Shown here in pieces: positions 41,101 through 48,700 of a stretch of 64,000 nt of DNA (the stretch's first letter is position 1; every line of letters starts with the position of its first letter). Below the pieces are notes generated by a model. The model was not told the DNA's origin. It ran no database searches and saw only the letters and a program-made list of their open reading frames with translations. The translations under genes were made by a program, and so were the position numbers. This stretch comes from Lasioglossum baleicum (Eukaryota; Arthropoda; Insecta; Hymenoptera; Halictidae). The stretch lies in assembly GCF_051020765.1 (NCBI RefSeq), contig NC_134942.1, positions 930,001 through 994,000 on the forward strand. The letters run 5' to 3'.

Positions 41101-43077
41101 GGATGCGCATATGTTAAATTACCTGCATACCGCCGTTTCCTCAAACTGTGTCTTCGTAACTGGCACTGGGAGGATCGCAGTGTCACCTCTGCGAGGAGGC
41201 CCAGGGCTCTGCGCGTCATACGCTGGAAGAATGTCCAGCGTGGTCGGCACCGCGCAGAGACCTAAGGGGCGGTATTGGGATGGACCTCTCGTTGTCGGTC
41301 GTGGTCGACCACATGATCGGCAGCGAGAGGTCAAGAGCAGCGTTTGCCTCCTTCGGCGAGATTGTGATAACGCAGAAGGAGGCAGCGGAGAGGGAGAGGG
41401 AAGCCGACCCCCTCTCCGCCAGGAGGCTAGCATCGGCGGGGCAACCCCGACGAGGCCGACGGCCCCCTGGTAAGGGGCCGCAGACGTAATGGCGGCGGTG
41501 GGACTACTTAGTACTTCCACCGCCGCCAAGGGCGGCTGGCCGTTAAGGCGCCCCCGGGGTGGGCAGGTCGCGGGGGGCGAGGTGGAGCAATAATCCCCTC
41601 CCCGCCTCTACAAAGATGCGACCTGCCGGTCGACCCCCCTCCTTTTATTTTATAATATTTCATTTTATTCTATATATATTTTATATTCTATATTATAAAT
41701 TTTATCTTTATCTTTCATTCCCCTTTATTTTGCCCCCCCCTTCTTATGTTTGTTGTGTTTTGTCCATTGTATTTATTTACTTATTATTATTTATTTATTT
41801 ATTGACTTTTATTTTATGTATTTTATCTATACACGTTTTACTTTATTGATTTTATCTTTTATTTTCTCATATTTTTAAGTTTTATGCGGGTCGACCAGGG
41901 GGCACGGGGGGAGGGGACAGACGCGAGCCGGAACTCGCCTCTGTCCCCTCCTTGTCGCGTGCGGAAAAAAATACAATGTAGCGTGTACGAGTATTTGCAC
42001 ATGTATAAAAATCGGATGGCGCGGTAACAAAAATTCTAAATTATACAGCACAAGTTGCAGCAATGGATGCGCATATGTTAAATTACCTGCATACCGCCGT
42101 TTCCTCAAACTGTGTGTTCGTAACTGGCACTGGGAGGATCGCAGTGTCACCTCTGCGAGGAGGCCCAGGGCTCTGCGCGTCATACGCTGGAAGAATGTCC
42201 AGCGTGGTCGGCACCGCGCAGAGACCTAAGGGGCGTTATTGGGATGGACCTCTCGTTGTCGGTCGTGGTCGACCACATGATCGGCAGCGAGAGGTCAAGA
42301 GCAGCGTTTGCCTCCTTCGGCGAGATTGTGATAACGCCGAAGGAGGCAGCGGAGAGGGAGAGGGAAGCCGACCCCCTCTCCGCCAGGAGGCTAGCATCGG
42401 CGGGGCAACCCCGACGAGGCCGACGGCCCCCTGTTAAGGGGCCGCAGACGTAAAGCCGGCGGTGGGACTACTTAGTACTTCCACCGCCGCCAAGGGGGGC
42501 TGGCCGTTAAGGCGCCCCCGGGGTGGGCAGGTCGCGGGGGCCGAGGTGGAGCAATAATCCCCTCCCCGCCTCTACAAAGATGCGACCTGCCGGTCGACCC
42601 CCCTCCTTTTATTTTATAATATTTCATTTTATTCTATATATATTTTATATTCTATATTATAAATTTTATCTTTATCTTTTATTCCCCTTTATTTTGCCCC
42701 CCCTTCTTATGTTTGTTGTGTTTTGTCCATTGTATTTATTTACTTATTATTATTTATTTATTTATTGACTTTTATTTTATGTATTTTATCTATACACGTT
42801 TTACTTTATTGATTTTATCTTTTATTTTATCATATTTGTAAGTTTTATGCGGGTTGACCAGGGGGTGGGACGGGGGGAGGGGACAGACGCGAGCCGGAAC
42901 TCGCCTCTGTCCCCTCCTTGTCGCGTGCGGAAAAAAATGCAATGCAGCGTGTACGAGTATTTGCACATGTATAAAAATCGGATGGCGCGGTAACAAAAAT
43001 TCTAAATTATACAGCACATGTTGCAGCAATGGATGCGCATAAGTTAAATTACCTGCATACCGCCGTTTCCTCAAACT

Positions 43078-43419
43078 GTGTGTTCGTCACTGGCACTGGG
43101 AGGATCGCAGTGTCACCACTGCGAGGAGGCCCAGGACTCTGCGCGGCATACGCTGGAAGAATGTCCAGCGTGGTCGGCACCGCGCAGAGACGTAAGGGGC
43201 GTTATTGGGATGGACCTCTCGTTGCCGGTCGTGGTCGACCACATGATCGGCAGCGAGAGGTCAAGGGCAGCGTTTGCCTCCTTCTGCGAGATTGTGATAA
43301 CGCAGAAGGAGGCAGCGGAGAGGGAGAGGGAAGCCGGCCCCCTCTCCGCCAGGAGGCTAGCATCGGCGGGGCAACCCCGACGAGGCCGACGGCCCCCTGT
43401 TAAGGGGCCGCAGACGTAA
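43078..43419 (+). pseudogene. R1-like reverse transcriptase remnant in the last unit before the Polinton
   Basis: This is an open 113-codon remnant with the zinc knuckle. It carries the right-array diagnostic states, a Cys codon in the second helix and Gly in place of Asp before PLSARR, so the unit adjoining the Polinton on the left belongs to the same subfamily as the units on its right. The 3' UTR-like part of the same unit is cut at 43563 by the transposon. Confidence 0.72.
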
Positions 43420-43557
43420 AGGCGGCGGTGGGACTACTTAGTACTTCCACCGCCGCCAAGGGGGGCTGGCCGTTAAGGCGCCCCCGGGGTGGGCAGGTCG
43501 TGGGGGCCGAGGTGGAGCAGTAATCCCCACCCCTCCTCTACAAAGATGCGACCTGCC

Positions 43558-43563
43558 GGTCGA
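43558..43563. repeat. Polinton target site duplication, left copy (GGTCGA)
   Basis: GGTCGA directly precedes the first base of the left TIR. It is part of the GGTCGACC palindrome at the start of the unit's A+T block. Confidence 0.96.
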
Positions 43564-44092
43564 AGTAGGATATATAGGCGGGTTCTGGATCACTTCCCAA
43601 TTCAGGCGGTTCTGAGGAACTTTCCAATTCACGGGAGAGCGGTACCGCATTGCACAAGCATTACGTCATCTAGGCCAAGGACAAAGCTGTTAGGCACCGC
43701 CCCCTTCTTTCTGACGTCATCTAGGCCAAGGACAGAGCTGCTGAGTCATCACTTAAGGGGTGGTACGGCAGAGCGGTATTGCGCAAGCATATATTACATC
43801 ATATTTTATTGCATCATATTTTTTCGCGGGGAGGGGGGACAATCCCTATGAAAGATGATACTCCTTTGGTATTGCACAAGCATTACGTCATCTGGCCAAG
43901 GACAAAGCTGTTAGGCACCGCCCCCTTCTTTCTTACGTCATCTAGGTCAAAGGCAGAGCTGCTGAGTCATACCCCCTTCTTTCTTACGTCATCTAGGCCA
44001 AGGACAGAGCTGCTGAGTCATCACTTAATGGTATTGCACAAGCATTACGTCATCTAGGCCAAGGACAAAGCTGTTAGTCACCGCCCCCTTTC
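43564..44092 (+). repeat. Polinton left terminal inverted repeat
   Basis: About 529 bp match the reverse complement of the right end. The outer ~100 bp are unique sequence; the rest is built from modules containing CTAGGCCAAGGACA and CCGCCCCCTTCTTT. It carries TTACGTCA at 43661, 43883, 43933, 43984 and 44045, the full palindrome TGACGTCA at 43712-43719, and TGAGTCA at 43742, 43973 and 44014. Compared with the right TIR it lacks one ~51 bp module next to 43720. The open frames crossing it are not genes. Confidence 0.93.
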
Positions 44093-44127
44093 TAAGAAAA
44101 TGTAAAAAGGTGGGGGCCAATGCATCC

Positions 44128-44166
44128 TATAAGAACATTGTATTCCAAGCGTTGCGCTTCAGATCG
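44128..44166 (+). promoter_or_regulatory. TATA/Inr core promoter of the left-end gene
   Basis: TATAAG starts at 44128, and TCAGAT, an arthropod-like initiator with its A at 44161, lies 33 bases downstream. The first ATG of the spliced ORF follows at 44189. The site is just inside the left TIR, so the TIR's ACGTCA/TGAGTCA array would be its proximal upstream region. Confidence 0.5.
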
Positions 44167-44188
44167 AGACAATCAACACGAAAAAAGC

Positions 44189-44965
44189 ATGATTTATTAC
44201 AACAATCATCCGCTCACTGAATGTGATCATTCAAGCATCGAGGAGTCACACAAAAAGAGGAGACTAAATAATATGTAAGTAGAAAGATGAAAAACTTGTG
44301 AAAAAAAATTTTGAAAAACATCTAATTCTTTAAAAAAAAAAATCTGTTGCAGGAGTTTTGACAACAGCGACTCCATTTCACAATCATCGAGTAGTTTGCA
44401 CAGAATCTTGAGTCGAAGATATTCCATAGCTGGCAATTATTTTAAATATCTCGAAATTGGTGTACACGTTGGCGATGATATTTGTGTGGAACTAACTATG
44501 GGGGATAACCGTGGTAACGAGATCACATTTTCCCGGGATGCATGGACAGAGTTGTTGCGCACGAAGGAGTGTATTTCCAATTTACTTTCTATGCAGAAAC
44601 AGTGTAAAAAAATGAGTGATGATTTAACATTGCAAATAGTTAATCTCAATGGTATGAATCTAGTGAAATTGTCGAATCAGTTCACAGCTCTGTACATCAC
44701 GGAAAAAACTATGCGTAACTTATACAATCTCGAATTCTGCATACACAACATGTATTCATGGCTGATCGGCAATGTTCCCACGATTACCGATAAATTTATG
44801 AATTTTGTCATTGTGGTGAGGGATACCAACGCGAAGAATATCATGAAAGCGATTGTCGAGAGCGAATTTTTTGATCAAAGTTCATTGATTGATTGTGAAC
44901 TGGTGGCTTCATGCACTAATATCATTGCAGTCGAGGCACAAAAAACGGATAGGTTAAAATATTAA
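44189..44965 (+). CDS. Left-end Polinton ORF of unknown function, two exons
   Basis: No function is recognised. Exon 1 (44189-44274) starts with ATG and ends at a GTAAGT donor. A 78-base intron (44275-44352) ends in a pyrimidine-poor TTGCAG acceptor. Exon 2 (44353-44965) completes a 232-residue frame. The intron is supported because unspliced reading stops immediately at the donor (TAA in GTAAGT), while splicing keeps the frame open into the long ORF. The product is soluble with no signal peptide or membrane segment; exon 1 is hydrophilic and ends in a basic Lys-Lys-Arg-Arg cluster. A segment reading ITFSRDAWTELL resembles a motif I associate with unknown ORFs near insect Polinton ends; this is a weak impression. 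It is convergent with the integrase gene, with an AATAAA signal 44 bases past the stop. Confidence 0.62.
44275..44352 (+). other. Intron of the left-end Polinton gene
   Basis: This is a GT-AG intron of 78 bases, with donor GTAAGT and acceptor TTGCAG, A-rich inside. It interrupts a codon after its second base and joins two frames that are otherwise closed. Confidence 0.68.
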
Positions 44966-45008
44966 TGTTGTGTGAAAATTGTCTTTTGTAACAATACATT
45001 ATTTTAAA

Positions 45009-45014
45009 AATAAA
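45009..45014 (+). terminator. Polyadenylation signal AATAAA, left-end gene
   Basis: AATAAA lies 44 bases after the stop codon of the plus-strand gene, in an A+T-rich tail, facing the signal of the convergent integrase gene. Confidence 0.5.
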
Positions 45015-45045
45015 ATTATTCAAGAATACCTCTTTTATATTTTTT

Positions 45046-45051
45046 TTTATT
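45046..45051 (-). terminator. Polyadenylation signal AATAAA, integrase gene
   Basis: TTTATT on the plus strand reads AATAAA on the minus strand, about 120 bases past the integrase stop. The two convergent signals sit 32 bases apart. Confidence 0.45.
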
Positions 45052-45169
45052 ACAACATTACATACAATTCCTACAGAGAAATGAAGCAGAATTATCACAA
45101 TATAATAAGTATAGTCGTTTTACAAAAATTAATTATCATAACTAAAAAATACAAGTAGAAAAAATATAA

Positions 45170-46093
45170 TTAAATTATATTCGTTTTAGATATCCACGAA
45201 TTATGTGACGCATCCATTCCCAGCCATTTCACATATACTTTATTTCCTTTTCTGCGTAATATTTTTTCAACTAAGTATATATCAGGATATTTTGCCGCAC
45301 GTATCTCATGTTCATAAAATCCTCCGGCGATAGGTTTGTTCGTAGAGTCGACTAAGAGATATGTGACAGGATTCGTTCGTTTTACCGCGATAATCTTGAA
45401 TATTTCAGTTGACCAGTTTGGCGTGTATCCTTTGTTGAATAAGGTTTTAAACTTGCTGACACGCATACGATCATCGACCTTGAATTTGGCAGGACCAGCA
45501 ATCTTCACGTTGCTGTACACGGTGGACAGAAGGTGTCCAGCATTTTTACGGCTCACGTCGACAGGTCGCATGCGGATTGTACGATGTTTTCGATTATTGT
45601 AGCCCTCAGTCAACGTGGGAAGCGCATCGATCCAGCGATATTTTCCACTCAATGAGAAAAATTTCCACATGCTATTCTTCAACGTGCGATTGAAACGTTC
45701 CACGACGGAAGCTTTCATAGTGCTAAATGTAGAATAATGATGTATGTTACGACTCTTTAGATAATCTTGAAACGTTGTATTGTAGAATTCTTTCCCCATG
45801 TCGGTCTGCAAGTTATTCGGGACTCTACCATCTTTCTTCAACGCTGACGCGAAAGCTTTGCACACGTCGCTCGCATTTTTACTCTTCAAAGGAACCGTCC
45901 ATGCATATTTGCTAAATACATCGATTATCGTGAGAATATATCGATGCCCTCCATTGTCTCGTGCATATTTTTGAACTTCAACGATATCAGCTTGCCAAAG
46001 ATCATCGAATCCTCGCACGATTACACGTCTACGCGGGTAAAAACGTCTCGCCGGAGCATCCAGTTCTTCCACCACGTTTTCTTTACTCATCAT
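45170..46093 (-). CDS. INT: Polinton integrase (retroviral type, with chromodomain)
   Basis: This 307-residue protein is the DDE integrase that inserts the element and makes the 6-bp duplication. The catalytic core has D36 (in WQADIVEV), D98 (in LQTDMGKEF) and E132 (in VVERFNRTLK), the D-D-E arrangement of retroviral-type integrases. The stretch RYILTIIDVFSKYAW around 51-65 is the typical central strand. A beta-rich segment around 200-260 follows. The last 35 residues (273-307; YLVEKIL, then VYVKWLG and SW) read as a chromodomain, which in other elements guides insertion to methylated histone. No zinc HHCC module is seen at the N-terminus. The start at the ATG pair at 46093 is plausible; no upstream exon was found. 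No internal stops or frame changes are present. Confidence 0.93.
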   Translation of the reverse strand: MMSKENVVEELDAPARRFYPRRRVIVRGFDDLWQADIVEVQKYARDNGGHRYILTIIDVFSKYAWTVPLKSKNASDVCKAFASALKKDGRVPNNLQTDMGKEFYNTTFQDYLKSRNIHHYSTFSTMKASVVERFNRTLKNSMWKFFSLSGKYRWIDALPTLTEGYNNRKHRTIRMRPVDVSRKNAGHLLSTVYSNVKIAGPAKFKVDDRMRVSKFKTLFNKGYTPNWSTEIFKIIAVKRTNPVTYLLVDSTNKPIAGGFYEHEIRAAKYPDIYLVEKILRRKGNKVYVKWLGMDASHNSWISKTNII

Positions 46094-46361
46094 CGTTCTT
46101 GTAGCGCTCTCTCATTAACCGATTATCCACTTTTCAATCCAACTATTGAAGCGATGACTGATTCAGCTATCCAACTCGTTGAAAGCTACGCGTATCGTCT
46201 CTTGCTGTCGCTACTCAACTTGCTTTTCAATAGAGTCTTTACCTCATATATACTTTTCTTAAAAATCTTCAGTTATATTTCCATCCCCTCATTTTTTCTC
46301 TCAAGGTTGATGATTTTTATGATAACTTGATGACTCGAGAAATGCTACTTAATATTGATAA
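46094..46361. other. Integrase upstream region, no gene recognised
   Basis: This is a 268-bp A+T-moderate stretch between the integrase start and the minisatellite. On the minus strand it has a TATATA near 46246-46251 and an initiator-like TCAGTC near 46153-46158, but the spacing between them is too long for one core promoter. A short plus-strand frame here is antisense and not convincing. Confidence 0.35.
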
Positions 46362-46770
46362 TACAGGTACAGGTACAGACAGGTACAGATACAGCTACAG
46401 ACAGGTACAGACAGGTACAGGAACAGCTACAGACAGGTATAGGAACAGCTACAGACAGGTATAGACAGGTACATGAACAGCTACAGACAGGTACATGAAC
46501 AGCTACAGACAGGTATAGGAACAGCTACAGACAGGTATAGACAGGTACATGAACAGCTACAGACAGGTACATGAACAGCTACAGACAGGTACATGAACAG
46601 CTACAGACAGGTACATGAACAGCTACAGACAGGTACAGGAACAGCTACAGACAGGTATGGACAGGTACAGACAGGTACAGGAACAACTACAGACAGGTAT
46701 AGGAACAGCTACAGACAGGTACAGGAACAGCTACAGACAGGTACAGGAACAGGTACAGATACATCTTGTA
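46362..46770 (+). repeat. ACAGCTACAGACAGGTA minisatellite
   Basis: About 400 bp of imperfect tandem repeats, with a main unit of about 22 bp built from AACAGCTACAGACAGGTACATG. Variants carry GGTATAG and 10-bp insertions, so there are nested 22- and 32-bp steps. The hexamer CAGGTA occurs dozens of times. It lies between the divergent ends of the integrase and coiled-coil genes. The Gln/Thr/Gly/Tyr-rich open frame through it results from the repeat. Confidence 0.9.
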
Positions 46771-46844
46771 CAGTATGTTCATGTATGATGATTGCTATCC
46801 ATGGATTCCCCTCAAGGACCGTCGACACGTTTCTTGTCAATATT

Positions 46845-47321
46845 TCAAACTCGTCTTCTTTTTACTTTCTCCTTCAAGGTCTCATTGATATCAGTTGATT
46901 TCATATTTTCATTTACATCATATCGAATGCCTTGTATCATAGCCAGTATTTCAGACTTTATCGTTTCTTTAATGGTTTTCAGGTCTTTGATCAGTTTTTC
47001 ATTTTGTTCAGCTAATATTTCAGACTTTATCGTCTCTTTAGCGGTTTTCAGTTCTTTGACCAGTTTCTTCACAATCTCGGACTCAAGCTTCACGTTAAGC
47101 GTGTCCACGTATACTTTGGTTGCAACATGATCGTTTGCTTCAGGATTCGCCACGCGTCCGATCCTCATACCTTTCGCATTATATAATTTAGCGTCATCAT
47201 TTAAACATATAGCATTATCATGCACATAACTTTTAAAAACGCCGGGATAGAAAATCGAAGAAACATTTGACTCGGGTTTGTTCGCTTCGCGAAACACCAT
47301 ACCAAATTTGTCGATAGACAT
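46845..47321 (-). CDS. Coiled-coil Polinton protein with phage-fibre-like N-terminal motif
   Basis: This 158-residue protein is of unknown function. The N-terminus (MSIDKFGMVF) and the segment RIGRVANPEANDHVATKVYVD around residues 53-73 resemble a short motif, V-x-(N/D)-P then D-x-x-TK-x-YVD, seen in phage tail-fibre or collar proteins and in hypothetical proteins of arthropod Polintons. Residues 75-150 are a strongly charged heptad-like helix (repeated KELKTAKETIKSEIL and KDLKTIKETIKSEIL, an internal ~29-residue duplication), likely a coiled coil, ending in a basic KVKRRRV tail. A trimeric fibre or minor structural role is inferred from this layout only. Codon use and strand match the neighbouring minus-strand genes. 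Confidence 0.6.
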   Translation of the reverse strand: MSIDKFGMVFREANKPESNVSSIFYPGVFKSYVHDNAICLNDDAKLYNAKGMRIGRVANPEANDHVATKVYVDTLNVKLESEIVKKLVKELKTAKETIKSEILAEQNEKLIKDLKTIKETIKSEILAMIQGIRYDVNENMKSTDINETLKEKVKRRRV

Positions 47322-47330
47322 TGTTTCAAG

Positions 47331-47447
47331 CTAGTCTTTTTCTTCACTTATCGTCAACTCATACAACTGTTTGACCTGCTCTTCAATCCACAGTATTCGT
47401 TGAAATATCTCATCCAGTTTTATCCATAGACTTTGAAATCTCAAGTT
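47331..47447 (-). CDS. Short coiled-coil reading frame, partial or spliced
   Basis: This is a 38-codon minus-strand frame with no in-frame ATG, ending at TAG (47331-47333), just ahead of the coiled-coil gene. The peptide has Leu/Ile/Trp at heptad positions (LDEIFQRILWIEEQVKQLYEL), which is unlike random noncoding sequence. It may be the second exon of a small gene starting in 47450-47570, or a decayed gene. No convincing donor was found. Function unknown. Confidence 0.28.
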   Translation of the reverse strand, partial: NLRFQSLWIKLDEIFQRILWIEEQVKQLYELTISEEKD

Positions 47448-47578
47448 TCAGCTTTCACCGTTGTCCTCCCCCGAGGATATTGTTTGATTCGTTTTACAAC
47501 AATTAAGACGAATGCGCATTCTATCGAGCTGTACCAATTGACATTTCATTCATCACTAACTCAATGAATGCACGCGCT

Positions 47579-48325
47579 TTAATTTATAATTATACCGGCT
47601 TCACGAAGTTCTTCGATTATTGACATTATTTCATTGTTATGGTTGGAATGTCCGGCATTCTTCGAAGCGGTTAACAATTTCACACGATCGACGAGTTCGT
47701 TTGGATCATCCCAATGCACGTAATCAATCGGATTGTTAGTCACACGCATAGAAGTTGGAAGTTGTATCCCCTTCCCACCACGTGACGAAAACATCGGTCC
47801 TATAATTTTCTTATACTTATAACCTTTGTTTCCCTTTAGCTGATTCCCACGTCGATGCGCTTGCGTGAGAATGAGAATTCTTTTGTACACATTCTTATCA
47901 TCCTCGGTGTACAACTGCTTGTCGGGTACTCTGTTGAATATTAATTCATAAAGACCATGAGTCCCCTCATACCTTACTCCGTTAATGATGATATCGTCAT
48001 TGCTGTTCACTTCAAACGCTGAATTTCCCAACATCAGTTTATTGTCCTGGAAATATACCCCGAACACGTTGTCGGAATTTTTCATTGATCCGGTAAAAAA
48101 TTTTTCTAAATATTCACGCGCCAAAGGTCCGAAATTCTCGGTTAGATGTTGATTTTCCTCTCGATGAGTTTCTGGATTTTCAAAAATATTACGCATTGAA
48201 GATTCCAAAGATACCGTGCTCGGTGATTCGAAAGTATCCTGTTGCGACATCGTTGACTCGATCTCATCGTCAGCGAGCGTTACTTCAACATTCTTTTTCT
48301 TCTTTATTTTTCTTCTTTTTTTCAT
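47579..48325 (-). CDS. DUF8207-like conserved Polinton protein, C-terminal part
   Basis: This 248-codon frame carries the conserved globular part of the gene. Its pattern, LAREYLEKFF, then VFGVYFQDNKLMLGN, DDIIINGVRYEGTHGLYELIF and a Lys/Gly-rich KGNKGYKYKKIIGPMF, is the layout I recognise as DUF8207, found in arthropod Polinton-associated proteins of unknown function. The apparent start is a poly-basic MKKRRKIKKKK run that probably lies inside the full protein. The frame stays open upstream of that ATG and meets the N-terminal frame at an A8 run (minus-strand reading of 48367-48374), from which it is offset by -1. The ATG overlaps the upstream stop codon (ATGA, 48322-48325). Confidence 0.75.
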   Translation of the reverse strand: MKKRRKIKKKKNVEVTLADDEIESTMSQQDTFESPSTVSLESSMRNIFENPETHREENQHLTENFGPLAREYLEKFFTGSMKNSDNVFGVYFQDNKLMLGNSAFEVNSNDDIIINGVRYEGTHGLYELIFNRVPDKQLYTEDDKNVYKRILILTQAHRRGNQLKGNKGYKYKKIIGPMFSSRGGKGIQLPTSMRVTNNPIDYVHWDDPNELVDRVKLLTASKNAGHSNHNNEIMSIIEELREAGIIIN

Positions 48326-48630
48326 AGATGATGATGGCGTCGTTCCCCTAATATCTGAGAATCTTCTTTTTTTTGTATGGGAGACGGTGGTGGTGTTTCC
48401 TTAATATCCGAGAACGTGGTGTCACTATCCGGTTCAACAGTAGATGTATTTTGAACTAGCTGTTTCAACGGTTCGACGATCGGCTGTAAAGTTGTTCGCA
48501 AATTCGTCTCGGCCATCATTTTCCCAACTTTCAACGCTAAATACTTTTTACGTATGGTATCACTGGTCTTCGCTATTTCATTCACGACTGAAGCTCGCAG
48601 CTTTTCGTTCTTTTCCTTTTGAGCTGACAT
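48322..48630 (-). CDS. DUF8207-like conserved Polinton protein, N-terminal part
   Basis: This helical N-terminal region starts at the ATG at 48630 (MSAQKEKNEKL). A start 99 bases further upstream would overlap the ATPase gene and adds a segment with no conserved look, so the nearer ATG is preferred. The segment with IAKTSDTIRKKYLALKVGKM and PIVEPLKQLVQNTS is typical of the N-terminal helices that precede the DUF8207 domain in related proteins. A Pro/Ser/acidic linker follows, and the frame ends 15 codons after an A8 run. The conserved domain continues in the -1 frame, so the two frames are one gene either split by an indel or joined by -1 frameshifting. Confidence 0.7.
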   Translation of the reverse strand: MSAQKEKNEKLRASVVNEIAKTSDTIRKKYLALKVGKMMAETNLRTTLQPIVEPLKQLVQNTSTVEPDSDTTFSDIKETPPPSPIQKKEDSQILGERRHHHL

Positions 48631-48700
48631 ATTGGAAGCGCAAGAGAGATTTACAGCCCACGATACAGCACCAACCACCCTTACCGAGCAACTGTACTCG

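Larger units (their letters stand above)
1..43557 (+). repeat. ~963 bp macrosatellite array, left part
   Basis: About 46 head-to-tail units lie here. The conserved landmark GTGGRCAGGTCGC recurs at about 123, 1082, 2045, 3008, 3968, 4932, 5897, 6861, 7826, 8792, 9755, 10718, 11681, 12644, 13608, 14571, 15535, 16500, 17466, 18429, 19394, 20357, 21320, 22283, 23246, 24210, 25173, 26136, 27102, 28069, 29032, 29995, 30958, 31924, 32889, 33852, 34818, 35780, 36745, 37708, 38671, 39634, 40597, 41559, 42523 and 43489, a mean spacing of 963.7 bp. Units differ by scattered substitutions and by a poly-C tract of about 6-12 C. Each contains the end of an R1-like reverse transcriptase ORF, two GC hairpin zones, an A+T block and a leader of unknown origin. 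Many short ORFs repeat with the unit; none looks like a functional gene. The array runs off the left edge of the window. Confidence 0.97.

Noticed and set aside
1..43557. CRISPR array
   Set aside because: Repeat unit is ~963 bp with no short spacers, and the context is eukaryotic.
43489..44057. Open frames across the left TIR
   Set aside because: They read the repeated TIR modules and have mirror copies at 58229-58809; no protein family fits.
46593..46898. Gln/Thr/Gly-rich 101-codon frame
   Set aside because: Translation of the minisatellite.
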